A DNA stretch of 64,000 bases. It comes from Mesorhizobium sp. J8. GTDB taxonomy: Bacteria > Pseudomonadota > Alphaproteobacteria > Rhizobiales > Rhizobiaceae. The notes below the pieces were generated by a model, which saw only the letters and a program-made list of their open reading frames with translations, was not told the origin of the DNA and searched no databases. Below are positions 19,201-27,078 of the stretch, piece after piece. Made by a program: the position numbers and the translations under genes. The first letter of the stretch is position 1. The number at the start of each line of letters is the position of its first letter. The stretch spans positions 3,038,001-3,102,000 of the forward strand of contig NZ_AP024109.1 of the NCBI RefSeq assembly GCF_016591715.1, in the 5' to 3' direction.

Positions 19201-21864
19201 CCTCGCCAGCACATCTTCGCGGTGCGCCGCGACCTGATGGACGAGCCGACCTACAAGACCTTGCTGTCGGTCGCGCGCGTCGTCTTGCATACCCGCAACG
19301 GCACGATCTTCGACCAGCTCGAGCGTGCGGAGACCGCGGCCCTCCAGGCCCGCGATGCCTTGCTGCAGGCGGAGGGCGGTTCGCCGCGCGAACCTGCTCC
19401 GCCGCTGCCCTTGCCGGTACCGGCAAGCCAGGGTGGAGACGATATCGCCGCCGATGGCAGCGGTCTCAGCCTGTGGAACGGCTTTGGCGGCTTCGACGGC
19501 GACGGTCGCCACTATGTGACGCGGTTGACCGGACGGCGTGTGACGCCGCAGCCTTGGATCAACGTCATCTCGAATGCTTCCTTCGGCTTCCACGTTTCGG
19601 CCGAAGGGGCCGGCTTCACCTGGAGCCGCAACAGCCGCGACTACCAGCTGACGCCGTGGTCGAACGATCCGGTGTCGAACCGGCCGGGCGAGGGCTTCTA
19701 TATCTACGACCAGGTGAGCGGTAAGGCGTTCTCGCCCATGGCGGCAGTGGTGCGTGATCCGTCGATGACCTACGAGACCTGGCACGGGCAGGGGTTCTCC
19801 ACCTTCCGCTCGAAGCGCGGGCCGCTGTCGATGGACCTGACGCAGGTGGTCGATCCGACCGATCCGGTGAAGATCACGCGGTTGCGCATTCAGAATGCCG
19901 GTCCGGCGCCGGCGCGGCTGCGCATTTACGCCTATGCCGAGTGGGTGCTGGGCGGCCATCGCTCGCGCACCGCGGCGACCATCGTGCCCTCCCGGGACGC
20001 AGCGACCGGCGCCATGCTGGCGCAAAACCCGTATGGGCTCGACTTCGGCGAGCGCGTCGCCTTCCTGGCGGCCAGCCATCCCGTCCATTCGGTGACCGCC
20101 GACCGTGGCGAGTTCATCGGCAGGCACGGCACGACCGAATATCCGCAGGCCGTGCTTGGCGGGCTTGCGCTTTCCGGCCGTATCGAGGCGGGTGACGATC
20201 CTTGCGCGGTTCTCGCCAGCGACATCGACATTCCTGCCGGTGGCGATGTCACGCTGCTCTGGCTGCTCGGCGACGCGGCCACGCCCGCCGAGGCAAGCGC
20301 GCTGGTGCAGGCTCATCGCGGCAAGGATTTCGACCAGCGCCTGGCCGACAACGAAAAGACCTGGCGCCGTTTCCTCGACACCATCCAGGTCGAGACGCCG
20401 GACGAGGCGATGAACGCCATGGTCAACCACTGGCTGCCTTACCAGAGCCTCGCCTGCCGCATCCGCGCGCGCTCGGCCTTCTACCAGGCGAGCGGCGCCT
20501 TCGGCTTCCGCGACCAGTTGCAGGACACGCTCGCCCTCCTGGCGCACGACCCGAAGCTGGCGCGCGATCAGATCCTCAATGCCGCGCGCCGGCAGTTCCC
20601 GGAAGGCGACGTGCAGCACTGGTGGCTGCCGCGCACCGATGCCGGGGTGCGCACCATGATCTCGGACGACGTCGTCTGGCTGGCGCACGCGACGGCCCGC
20701 TACATCGAGGTGACGGGCGATGCCGGCATCCTCAAGGAGCAATTGCCCTTTATCGACGGGCAGGAGCTCGGCGAGGGCGAGCATGACGCCTTCTTCACGC
20801 CGGAGATCACCAAGAACACCGCGCCTCTCTACGATCATTGCGCGCGGGCGCTCGATCTCGCGATCAAGCGCAGCAGCCCCGCCGGGCTGCCGCTCATCCT
20901 CGGCGGCGACTGGAACGACGGCATGAACCGTGTCGGCGAGGGCGGCAAGGGCGAGAGCGTGTGGCTGGGCTGGTTCCTCCTGAAGACGCTCACCGACTTC
21001 GCGCCGGTCGCCAAGGGGCAGGGCGACACCAAGCGTGCCCAGGCCTGGGCGAAGCACGCCGACGCTCTGAAGCGTGCCCTGGAAAGCACCGCTTGGGACG
21101 GCCAGTGGTACCGGCGCGGCAGCTTCGACGACGGCACGCCGCTCGGCTCGCACAATTCGGACGAGTGCAAGATCGACTCGATCGCCCAGTCCTGGAGCGT
21201 GCTGTCGGGCGAGGGCGATCCGGCGCGCTCGACCACGGCCATGGAACAGGCGACCAAGATGCTGGTCGACGACGAGCTCAAGATCGTCAAGCTGTTCACG
21301 CCGCCCTTCTCCAAGAGCGAGAAGGATCCCGGCTATATCAAGAGCTATCCGCCGGGCGTGCGCGAAAATGGCGGCCAGTACACCCATGCCGCCACCTGGT
21401 TCGTGATCGCCCTGGCCGAGATGGGCCGCACCGACGAGGCCTATCGCTGCTTCTCGATGCTGAACCCGGTCAATCACGCCTCGGACGAGGCGGCGGCCGA
21501 GCACTACCGAGTCGAGCCCTATGTGGTGGCCGCCGACATCTATGCCGGCGAAGGCAAGGGCGGCCGCGGCGGCTGGACCTGGTACACAGGCTCGGCCGGC
21601 TGGCTTTACCGGGCCGCGGTGGAAGGCATCCTCGGCATCGAGCGTCGCGGAAAGGAGATCACGTTTAGGCCGAAGCTGCCCGGGCACTGGGACGGCTACG
21701 CCGCGACGCTCAAGATGTTCGACAGCGAGATCAAGGTTCGCGTCATCCGCGACAAAAAGACCAAGTCGATCTCGCTAGAAGTCGATGGTTCGAAGAAAAA
21801 ATCAGCCTCTTTCGAGCCGGCAGCCGGCGGCAAGACCGAAGTCGTCGTCAGGATACCTGCGTAA
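13285..21864 (+). CDS. ndvB: Cyclic beta-1,2-glucan synthase
   Basis: 2859 residues, matching the very long NdvB/ChvB proteins. Hydrophobic segments cluster near residues 410-480 and 815-985. The glycosyltransferase region carries TLDADTRTTRDAV near residue 632. A glycoamylase-like domain follows (PGLGLKRGLGQNTVIAPYAT, about 1410-1450; HHSGMSIAAVADAI, about 1490). The C-terminal third is GH94, including GDWNDGMNRVGEGGKGESVW near 2540 and GRGGWTWYTGSAGWLYRAAV near 2760. The protein primes, elongates and cyclises beta-1,2-glucan at the inner membrane; in rhizobia this matters for hypo-osmotic adaptation and nodule invasion. A terminator separates it from ndvA. Long antisense frames here are codon-bias shadows. 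Confidence 0.97.
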   Translation: MNIQTNPNKIEQTSAGFPAVTEAPIRSNFLPEDRLRALGVALAKGEVKELFGLAPFEFQARIRDSAKKILEVYRSTNAAQAKGETITPAAQWLLDNNYLVEETIFQVKRDLPRRFYRQLPTLTLGDGTVLPRAFVVAWSYVEHSDSSVSATMFKAIVEGFQSVEPMKIGELWALPSLLRFVLIENLRRIAVRVERTRQMRHIANEVADRVLATDDNADRTRILSNYSAHAQDTTFATQLLYRLRDGSQNAGRALEWLESELEKTGSDAEEIIISEHQTLSSGNVTTGNIIRGLRLINDVDWTVWFEGVSRIDTLLREKTDFADLDFFSRDQYRTAIEQLARRSDLSEYRVAEKAIELAGHTPGLTDASGVPETADPAVHTDVGFFLVGPRRQELEKAIGYRPPFYVTFKRGFASAGWLGIVVPVFLLTVLLLVLSGRALANLGLSVESITLMLALFAVPASEGALAFFNTVVALFLKPTRLVGYDYNKHGIPVEARTLVVVPSLIGSRDDVEENIRNIEVHHLANTAQEIHFALLSDWPDSKAEIDAADIEILQYARDEIARLNARYPSEGSPRFYLLHRRRLYNQAQGCWMGWERKRGKLHELNLLLRGDSDTTFLPLDVPLPEKVVYVMTLDADTRTTRDAVSSLVGKLAHPLNRPHFDPVKRVVTAGYTILQPRITASLTSGDDASFFQRVFSANRGLDPYVFAVSDVYQDVFGDGSFTGKGLYHIDAFEAALKNRIDENTILSHDLLEGALARAALVTDVELVEDYPTRYSVDASRHHRWARGDWQLLGYIFDPRSGVPALSRWKMVDNLRRSVTPIFWVMACVAGWTLLPFTQAAQWQALLILSLFMAPTFDIVNGILPKSGDQTPRGHFSALARDTVFGTALVALKVLLMAHLAWMMGDAIIRTIYRLFVSRQNLLEWRTASQAAKGGNDLGAYYGMMYGAVIVGVVGLAIPVLADSTGAFVAFFFAIFWIASPAVACWISRSAETEDRLRISTADVHALRTYARRTWHYFETFVTPEQHHLPPDNFQESPAPVVAPRTSPTNIGVYLLSVVSARDFGWISLSDAITRIDATMTTIENMPRERGHLYNWYDTTTLKPLYPLYISAVDSGNLAGHLVAVAASCAEWAEAPSVHLQGDFEGIIDTVTILDESLDELPDDRRQLRPLRQRLADRLDGMRRAVATIKAQPEMASIRTINLAVLAGEIRKLATAIHTEAASPKSDVIADWAARLEATCEAHVHDSHNDESAVAALRAKLLALRERCRRYAFEMDFSFLMRQERKLLSIGYRVEDRQLDESCYDLLASEARLTSLFAIAKGDLPTEHWFRLGRPIVEIGFQGALMSWSGSMFEYLMPPLVMKEPQGSILNQTSKLIIKRQIQYARSKNVPWGISESAYNARDRELTYQYTNFGVPGLGLKRGLGQNTVIAPYATILAAQFYPREAVQNLKRLRSIGALGRHGFHDAVDFTPQRVPEGTDHAVVLNYMAHHSGMSIAAVADAIFEGRLRERFHSDPVIESAELLLQEKAPRDIPTATVRTEADERSKDETEAESPDSRVILDPIKALRATNVMSNGRYSVMVTATGSGYSRFGELAVTRWQPDPSEDRLGSYIFLRDTATGDWWSATAEPKRAEGERVQTLFGDDKASFTKSVGSLRSEVECIVISEGNGEGRRITLYNDGPTDRHIEVTSFAELVLGNEASDNAHPAFSKMFVETEIAPNNGAIFATRRKRDKNDPDLTMVHFVTDPSGPSRDAEAETDRRAFIGRGRTIADAVAFDPGVRLSGSQGFTLDPVAALRRQVRVPANKKISLTFWTAVGANRSELDEAIARLDHQESFARQAMLAWTRSQVQTRHLGLSLTDAANVQKLARYLIYPDPFLRLPAESIASGLGRQSSLWPTSISGDFPIFLVRIGDVADLEIVAQALRFQEYMRARGMMIDFVVVNEQASSYVQDLQRAVETLCENSRLRGRELGPRQHIFAVRRDLMDEPTYKTLLSVARVVLHTRNGTIFDQLERAETAALQARDALLQAEGGSPREPAPPLPLPVPASQGGDDIAADGSGLSLWNGFGGFDGDGRHYVTRLTGRRVTPQPWINVISNASFGFHVSAEGAGFTWSRNSRDYQLTPWSNDPVSNRPGEGFYIYDQVSGKAFSPMAAVVRDPSMTYETWHGQGFSTFRSKRGPLSMDLTQVVDPTDPVKITRLRIQNAGPAPARLRIYAYAEWVLGGHRSRTAATIVPSRDAATGAMLAQNPYGLDFGERVAFLAASHPVHSVTADRGEFIGRHGTTEYPQAVLGGLALSGRIEAGDDPCAVLASDIDIPAGGDVTLLWLLGDAATPAEASALVQAHRGKDFDQRLADNEKTWRRFLDTIQVETPDEAMNAMVNHWLPYQSLACRIRARSAFYQASGAFGFRDQLQDTLALLAHDPKLARDQILNAARRQFPEGDVQHWWLPRTDAGVRTMISDDVVWLAHATARYIEVTGDAGILKEQLPFIDGQELGEGEHDAFFTPEITKNTAPLYDHCARALDLAIKRSSPAGLPLILGGDWNDGMNRVGEGGKGESVWLGWFLLKTLTDFAPVAKGQGDTKRAQAWAKHADALKRALESTAWDGQWYRRGSFDDGTPLGSHNSDECKIDSIAQSWSVLSGEGDPARSTTAMEQATKMLVDDELKIVKLFTPPFSKSEKDPGYIKSYPPGVRENGGQYTHAATWFVIALAEMGRTDEAYRCFSMLNPVNHASDEAAAEHYRVEPYVVAADIYAGEGKGGRGGWTWYTGSAGWLYRAAVEGILGIERRGKEITFRPKLPGHWDGYAATLKMFDSEIKVRVIRDKKTKSISLEVDGSKKKSASFEPAAGGKTEVVVRIPA

Positions 21865-21883
21865 AATCAAAGGCTTGTCTTGT

Positions 21884-21926
21884 CGGCCGTGCGTCCTTCG
21901 GGATGCGCGGCCGATCGCTGTTTTTT
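21884..21926 (+). terminator. Rho-independent terminator after ndvB
   Basis: A 13-bp stem with two G-T pairs (CGGCCGTGCGTCC with GGATGCGCGGCCG, 21884-21913) closes on a TTCG tetraloop. A TTTTTT run follows at 21921-21926, eight bases past the stem. It lies 20 bases after the ndvB stop and implies that ndvA has its own promoter. Confidence 0.8.
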
Positions 21927-22153
21927 ACTTGGCAAGGCCCCTGCGCCCGGTCATGTGCCTTCCTTTAGGGCAGGCTAAGCAAGCGGCTTGTGATTAAAAA
22001 TGTGGCAGCGGGAGCCAAGTGCCATTATTTTGCCGTAAGCCTGACATTTCACCTTTTATCTCAAACCGTTAGGTGATCACGTCAGATTTCGTACCGTCGT
22101 CATCTTTTGTTCGCTAAATGGGAACGGAAGGGATAGACGACGCATTGTTTCGC

Positions 22154-22175
22154 GACACGTTAACCGATACGTGTC
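22154..22175. promoter_or_regulatory. Inverted repeat in the ndvA leader
   Basis: GACACGT at 22154-22160 and ACGTGTC at 22169-22175 are perfect complements separated by eight bases, followed by AAAAAA. It lies 64 bases before the ndvA start and could be an operator or leader hairpin. No known regulator motif is recognised. Confidence 0.3.
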
Positions 22176-22239
22176 AAAAAATGGTGCGGTGCACAATTCG
22201 GGCATTGAGCACAGACAAGAGTTTGGCGGAGTAGCTGAA

Positions 22240-24009
22240 GTGTCACTTCTGCAGATCTACTTTAGAGCGCTGGGTTATCTGGCGGCCGACAAGAAGCGCG
22301 TCGCGCTGATTTGCGGCGCCAACGTCGCGCTCGCGGCGATCGCGATCCTCGAGCCGATCCTGCTGGGCAGGGTGATCGGTGCCATCTCCGAAAAAGGCGC
22401 GGTGTTTTCGACGCTCGCCGTCTGGGCCGCCATCGGTGTCTTCAATGTCATAGCCTTCGTGCTGGTGGCGCGCGGCGCCGACCGCTTCGCCCATGCCCGC
22501 CGCTCGGAAGTTCTGTGCCAGTCCTTCGAACGGGTCATCACCATGCCGCTTGCCTGGCACCACCAGCGCGGCACGTCCAATTCGTTGCACACGCTGCTGC
22601 GCGCCGTCGAGACGCTGTTCAGCCTCTGGCTCGAATTCATGCGTGTGCATCTCTCGACGGCCATCGCGCTGGTGCTGCTGGTTCCGACCGCCCTGTCCAT
22701 GGACATCCGCATGTCCGTGGTACTGCTTGGCTTGGGCATCCTTTACGTCGGTATCGGCCGCATCGTCATGCGCCGCACCAAGTCGGGGCAGACCGCCGTC
22801 GAGCGCCACTACCACACTGTCTTCGCGCATGTCTCCGACAGCGTCAGCAATGTCGCCGTCTTGCAGAGCTACAACCGCATCGCCCACGAGACCGCGACGC
22901 TGAAGCGCTATGTGAAGGACCTGCTCGACGCGCAGAACCCGGTGCTCGATTGGTGGGCGATCGCCAACGCGCTGAACCGCCTGTCGTCGACCATCTCGAT
23001 GATGATCGTGCTGTCCATCGGCGCGTATCTGGTCACCCTTGGCCAGCTCCGCGTCGGCGATGTCGTCGCCTTCACCGGCTTTGCCGGGATGCTGATCGCC
23101 CGTCTCGACCAGATGTCGGCTTTCACCACCCAGATCTCCGAGGCCCGCGCCAAGCTGGAGGACTTCTATCGTCTCGAGGACTCGGCGGCCGAGACCATCG
23201 AGCCGGATGGCCTGCGCGAGCTGACCAACGTCACCGGCCATGTCCGCTTCGAGAACGTTAGCTTCGAGTTCGCCAACTCCGGCCACGGCATCGAGGATGT
23301 CTCCTTCGAGGTCCAGGCTGGCCAGACGGTCGCCATCGTCGGCCCGACGGGCGCCGGCAAGACGACGCTCATCAACTTGCTACAGCGCGTCTTCACACCG
23401 GCCAGCGGCCGCATCCTCATCGACGGCATCGACACCCGCACGGTGACCCGCAAGTCGCTGCGCCACTCGATCGCCACGGTCTTCCAGGACGCCGGCCTGC
23501 TCAACCGCTCGATCGAGGACAACATCCGTGTCGGCCGCGCCGATGCGAGCAACGACGAGGTGCACGCCGCCGCCAATGCCGCCGCCGCGCAGGACTTCAT
23601 CCTGTCGAAGAGCAGCGGCTACGACACCGTCGTCGGCGAGCGTGGCGGCCAGCTCTCGGGCGGCGAGCGCCAGCGTATCGCCATCGCCCGCGCCGTGCTC
23701 AAGGATGCGCCGATCCTGGTGCTCGACGAGGCGACCAGCGCGCTCGACGTGGAAACCGAGGATCGGGTCAAGGAAGCGATCGACGAGCTGCGCCGCAACC
23801 GCACGACCTTCATCATCGCCCACCGCCTGACCACGGTCCGCGACGCCGACCTCGTCGTCTTCATGGACAAGGGCAGGGTGGTCGAGATGGGCGGCTTCAC
23901 CGAGCTGTCGCTGCGCAATGGTCGCTTCGCCGCCCTGCTGCGCGCCGGTGGCCTGCTCAACGACGAGGAGGTCCGCCGCCTCAGCCGTCCGGTGACGGAA
24001 GCGGCGTAA
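22240..24009 (+). CDS. ndvA: Beta-1,2-glucan export ATP-binding/permease protein
   Basis: 589 residues from GTG 22240 (MSLLQIYFRALGYL), which has GGAG eight bases upstream and matches the known NdvA N-terminus; an ATG-less extension to 22171 is unsupported. A six-helix ABC exporter domain (about 1-310) is followed by the nucleotide-binding domain with Walker A GPTGAGKTT, signature LSGGERQRIAIARAVL, Walker B ILVLDEATSALD and switch His in IIAHRLTTV. The homodimer exports cyclic beta-1,2-glucan to the periplasm. It is next to ndvB but probably a separate transcript. Confidence 0.95.
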   Translation: MSLLQIYFRALGYLAADKKRVALICGANVALAAIAILEPILLGRVIGAISEKGAVFSTLAVWAAIGVFNVIAFVLVARGADRFAHARRSEVLCQSFERVITMPLAWHHQRGTSNSLHTLLRAVETLFSLWLEFMRVHLSTAIALVLLVPTALSMDIRMSVVLLGLGILYVGIGRIVMRRTKSGQTAVERHYHTVFAHVSDSVSNVAVLQSYNRIAHETATLKRYVKDLLDAQNPVLDWWAIANALNRLSSTISMMIVLSIGAYLVTLGQLRVGDVVAFTGFAGMLIARLDQMSAFTTQISEARAKLEDFYRLEDSAAETIEPDGLRELTNVTGHVRFENVSFEFANSGHGIEDVSFEVQAGQTVAIVGPTGAGKTTLINLLQRVFTPASGRILIDGIDTRTVTRKSLRHSIATVFQDAGLLNRSIEDNIRVGRADASNDEVHAAANAAAAQDFILSKSSGYDTVVGERGGQLSGGERQRIAIARAVLKDAPILVLDEATSALDVETEDRVKEAIDELRRNRTTFIIAHRLTTVRDADLVVFMDKGRVVEMGGFTELSLRNGRFAALLRAGGLLNDEEVRRLSRPVTEAA

Positions 24010-24071
24010 GCGCCGCTTCTCTCCCCGGTTGGGAATTGCCCCCAAGACACTGCCGGTCTATTTAGGTCGCC

Positions 24072-24830
24072 ATGAGCGACACCACCTCACGCTTTTCCGG
24101 CTGGAACGACCTCGCCAACCCGACGCGCTTCGTCGGGCTGGCGGACAAGCTCATTCCGTGGCTGGCGGCTGTCGCGGCGGTCCTGCTCGCCGTCGGCCTC
24201 TATATGAGCTTCACCGCGCCGGAGGATTTCCAGCAGGGCATTACGGTGCGCATCATGTATATCCACGTGCCTTTCGCCTGGCTCGCCATGATGTGCTACA
24301 CGATCATGGCGATCTCTGCGCTCGGCACGCTGGTCTGGCGCCATCCGTTGGCCGATGTCGCGCTGAAAGCGGCGGCCCCGATCGGCGCCACCTTCACGGC
24401 GTTGGCGCTGATCACCGGTTCGATCTGGGGCAAGCCGATGTGGGGCACCTGGTGGGTCTGGGACGCGCGGCTGACCTCCGTGTTCGTGCTTTTCCTGATG
24501 TATCTGGGCATCATCGCGCTGACCCGCGCGCTGGACGATGCCGGCCGCGCCGCCTGGGCCGCCGCCATCATCACGCTGGTCGGCTTCATCAACATCCCGA
24601 TCATCAAATTCTCGGTCGACTGGTGGAACACGCTGCATCAGCCAGCGTCGGTCTTCCGCCTCGGCGGCCCGACCATCGACCCCTCCATGCTGTGGCCGCT
24701 GGCCGTCATGGCGCTGGGTTTCACGGTGCTTTTCTTCGCGCTGCACCTGATGGCGATGCGCACGGAGATTTTCAGGCGGCGCGTGACCGCGATGCGCAGG
24801 GTCGCGGCGCGCCAGGCGGAGCGGGCTTAG
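24072..24830 (+). CDS. ccmC: Heme exporter/maturation protein CcmC
   Basis: 252 residues with six predicted membrane segments. The tryptophan-rich heme-handling motif is WGTWWVWDARLTS. Conserved His candidates are in IYIHVPFAW and in WWNTLHQPASVF. CcmC attaches heme to the CcmE chaperone for c-type cytochrome maturation. ccmA and ccmB would normally precede it and ccmD/ccmG follow, but ndvA is upstream and an unrelated minus-strand gene downstream. The call is firm; the isolation is unusual. Confidence 0.93.
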   Translation: MSDTTSRFSGWNDLANPTRFVGLADKLIPWLAAVAAVLLAVGLYMSFTAPEDFQQGITVRIMYIHVPFAWLAMMCYTIMAISALGTLVWRHPLADVALKAAAPIGATFTALALITGSIWGKPMWGTWWVWDARLTSVFVLFLMYLGIIALTRALDDAGRAAWAAAIITLVGFINIPIIKFSVDWWNTLHQPASVFRLGGPTIDPSMLWPLAVMALGFTVLFFALHLMAMRTEIFRRRVTAMRRVAARQAERA

Positions 24831-24864
24831 CCTTCTCCCTTGTGAGAGCAGGGAAAGGCGCGCC

Positions 24865-25923
24865 TCACCCCATCTTCCCCCTTGCCGCCACCGGCAGCGT
24901 TTCCAGCACCTTGTCGCCGTCGATCAGGTGCACCTGGTCGAACAGGTTCGTCACCACGCAGCAATGGTCGGGCACGACGCGCACGCGCTCGCCGATGCGC
25001 AGCTTGGCGTCGTCGCCAAGCGTGACGGTGCCGTGCTCTTCGCTCAATCCGGTGACCCGGGCGCCTGGCACGCCGAGCAGTTCGCCGAACTCCGGCAGGC
25101 CGAGCGTATCGGAGGACAGCGCCTTGCTGCCGCTGTCGAGGATGGCGCGGGTCGCTGTCGGGTGGCTGACCACCGTGGCAAGAACGGTTAGCGCGCAGTC
25201 GTCCAGCGTGCCGACGCCTTTGGCGACCTGGTAGCGGTCGAGATAGATGTAGGTGCCGGGCCGGTATTCGGTGACGACGCTGTCCTCGCCGGAGCGCCAC
25301 ATGTCCGGCGTGCCGCCGCTGGAGATGCGCTCGCATTCGAGGCCGGCCGCCGCAAGCGCGTCGCGCGCGGCCTTCAGCCAGGCGTCCGCCTCGGCGGCGC
25401 GCCCCGCCGCAGGATAGGTCATCAGCCCGCCGAAGGAGAGGCCCTTCGCCTGGTCGATCACCTTCGCCAACGCCAGCGCTTCGTCGTCGCTCTGCACGCC
25501 GCAGCGGCCCATGCCGGTGTCGCACTCGACCAGCACCGAAAGCGGATGACCGGCATCGGTGAAGGTGGCGGCAAGGCCCTCCAGCGTCTCATGGCTATCC
25601 GCCGTCACAGACAGCGTGACACGCCCATGCAGCGCCTTCAGCCGTTCCAGCTTTGCCCGGCCAAGAATGTTATAGGGGAGAAAGATGTCATCGAGTCCGG
25701 CATCGGCCATCACCTCGGCCTCGCCGATCTTCTGGCAGGTGATGCCGACCGCGCCCGCCGCGACCTGCTTCTTCGCCCAGTAAGGCAGCTTGTGCGTCTT
25801 GATATGCGGGCGGAGCTTCAACCCGTGGCGGTCGGCATGCGCCTGCGCCTTGTTGATGTTGGCTTCCGCGCGGGCCGCATCGATCAGGATCGCCGGTGTG
25901 TCTAGGTCGTCTATGCTTGGCAT
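24865..25923 (-). CDS. D-threonine aldolase-like PLP enzyme (alanine-racemase N-terminal fold)
   Basis: 352 residues from ATG 25923; a TTG at 25938 is the alternative. The PLP barrel begins LDTPAILIDAARAEANI, with the cofactor Lys in LRPHIKTHK (about residues 38-45). The C-terminal domain has the metal-ligand motif PDHCCVV of the DSD1/D-threonine aldolase family, and SSGGTPDMW is also typical. Members cleave D-threonine-type beta-hydroxy-amino acids or dehydrate D-serine with a divalent metal, and the sequence alone does not choose. It is divergent from the D-lyxose isomerase-like gene. Confidence 0.85.
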   Translation of the reverse strand: MPSIDDLDTPAILIDAARAEANINKAQAHADRHGLKLRPHIKTHKLPYWAKKQVAAGAVGITCQKIGEAEVMADAGLDDIFLPYNILGRAKLERLKALHGRVTLSVTADSHETLEGLAATFTDAGHPLSVLVECDTGMGRCGVQSDDEALALAKVIDQAKGLSFGGLMTYPAAGRAAEADAWLKAARDALAAAGLECERISSGGTPDMWRSGEDSVVTEYRPGTYIYLDRYQVAKGVGTLDDCALTVLATVVSHPTATRAILDSGSKALSSDTLGLPEFGELLGVPGARVTGLSEEHGTVTLGDDAKLRIGERVRVVPDHCCVVTNLFDQVHLIDGDKVLETLPVAARGKMG

Positions 25924-26111
25924 GGGATCACCGTCCAAAGCATGTCTGCCGATTTCGGCACAAGGACATGCGCTTCAAAAACTGAATGGGTTATGGCCCC
26001 GATCCTGGCGGATGTCACGGTCCAGAACCGCCGGTTTGCGTCGACAGCGGACCGGCATTGAGCTATTCGGAGGGGTAGATTTCGAGAGGCAGCGGCCGGA
26101 GGAAGGAACCC

Positions 26112-26798
26112 ATGAAGCGCTCCAAGATCAACGACATCATCCGCGAAGCCGACGCCTTCATCCGCTCCTTCGGCTACATCATGCCGCCCTTCGCCTATTG
26201 GTCGCCTGAAGAAATGAAGGCGCACAAGGCGGACTCCTCGGCTATCTTCACCTCGCGTCTCGGCTGGGACATCACCGATTACGGCCAGGAGAAGTTCGAC
26301 GAGCTCGGCCTGTTCCTGTTCACCGTGCGCAACGGCCGCTACGAGGACATGAAGCTCGGCATGGGCATGCTCTATGCCGAAAAGATCATGATCTCGCGCA
26401 AGGATCAGCTTTCGCCGATGCACCGCCACAACATCAAGGCCGAGGACATCATCAACCGCGGCGGCGGCAAGCTGGTGCTGGAACTCTTTATGCACGACCG
26501 CGACGGCGGCATCGACCCGAAGGCCGAAGTCTCGGTGCCGGTCGACGGCACCATCACCAGATTGCCCGCGGGTGGGCTGCTGAAACTCGATCCGGGCCAG
26601 AGCGTGACGCTGATGCCCGGCGTCTGGCACGCCTTCTGGGCCGAGGGTAAGGACGTGCTGATCGGCGAGGTCTCGACCGTCAATGACGACCTCACCGACA
26701 ACGTCTTCCGCGACCCGATCGGCCGCTTCTCCAACATCGACGAAGATGTCGCGCCGCTGCACCTCTTGGTGTCGGATTACGAGAAGTGGGTGGGGTAG
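26112..26798 (+). CDS. D-lyxose ketol-isomerase-like cupin
   Basis: 228 residues. The family start SKINDIIREADAFIRSFGY, then DITDYGQEKFDELGLFLFTVRNG, and the metal-binding cupin blocks (SPMHRHNIKAEDIINRGGG and MPGVWHAFWAEG) match the D-lyxose/D-mannose isomerase family. The reaction interconverts D-lyxose and D-xylulose (or D-mannose and D-fructose), with a metal held by two His, a Glu and a further His. GGAGGAAGGAACCC precedes the ATG. No sugar kinase or transporter is nearby, so the physiological substrate is open. Confidence 0.85.
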   Translation: MKRSKINDIIREADAFIRSFGYIMPPFAYWSPEEMKAHKADSSAIFTSRLGWDITDYGQEKFDELGLFLFTVRNGRYEDMKLGMGMLYAEKIMISRKDQLSPMHRHNIKAEDIINRGGGKLVLELFMHDRDGGIDPKAEVSVPVDGTITRLPAGGLLKLDPGQSVTLMPGVWHAFWAEGKDVLIGEVSTVNDDLTDNVFRDPIGRFSNIDEDVAPLHLLVSDYEKWVG

Positions 26799-26811
26799 GG
26801 CGCCGAGGCTT

Positions 26812-27078
26812 CTATTTGGTCTGGTTGAGAAGTGCGCGCAGAGTGCGCACTTCCGCGATCAGGCGAGGGACGTCTTGCCGAGCAGCGGCGATGAAATCCT
26901 GATCCGCAATTGTGGCACCGGACAATTCAATGTCCTCGCCGCTCTCACCGGTCAGGATGATATTTGAGCCGCTTAGGAAGTCTCGGCCCTCGACCAAAGA
27001 TTTCCACGGCCCAGGTTGGGCAGCTGCCGCTCGAGCTTCCATTTCCTGAAGTTCCAGCTCTGATATCGATGTCGTCAT
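26812..27078 (-). CDS. Small conserved hypothetical protein, last gene of the MoxR operon
   Basis: 88 residues. The ATG overlaps the stop of the RDD gene by four bases (ATGA), so it is translated with that operon. The sequence has an acidic, Ala-rich start (LELQEMEARAAAAQPGPWKS) and a helical end (DFIAAARQDVPRLIAEVRTLRALL). Proteins of this look are scattered widely among bacteria and phages, with no function I know. No membrane segment or Cys. It could be an accessory partner or a passenger gene. Confidence 0.7.
   Translation of the reverse strand: MTTSISELELQEMEARAAAAQPGPWKSLVEGRDFLSGSNIILTGESGEDIELSGATIADQDFIAAARQDVPRLIAEVRTLRALLNQTK

Noticed and set aside
13282..21687. Very long antisense reading frames opposite ndvB (over 1000 codons each)
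   Set aside because: Composition is Arg/His/Gln/Ala-rich without domains, as expected for the reverse frame of a high-GC gene; ndvB itself matches its family over the full length.
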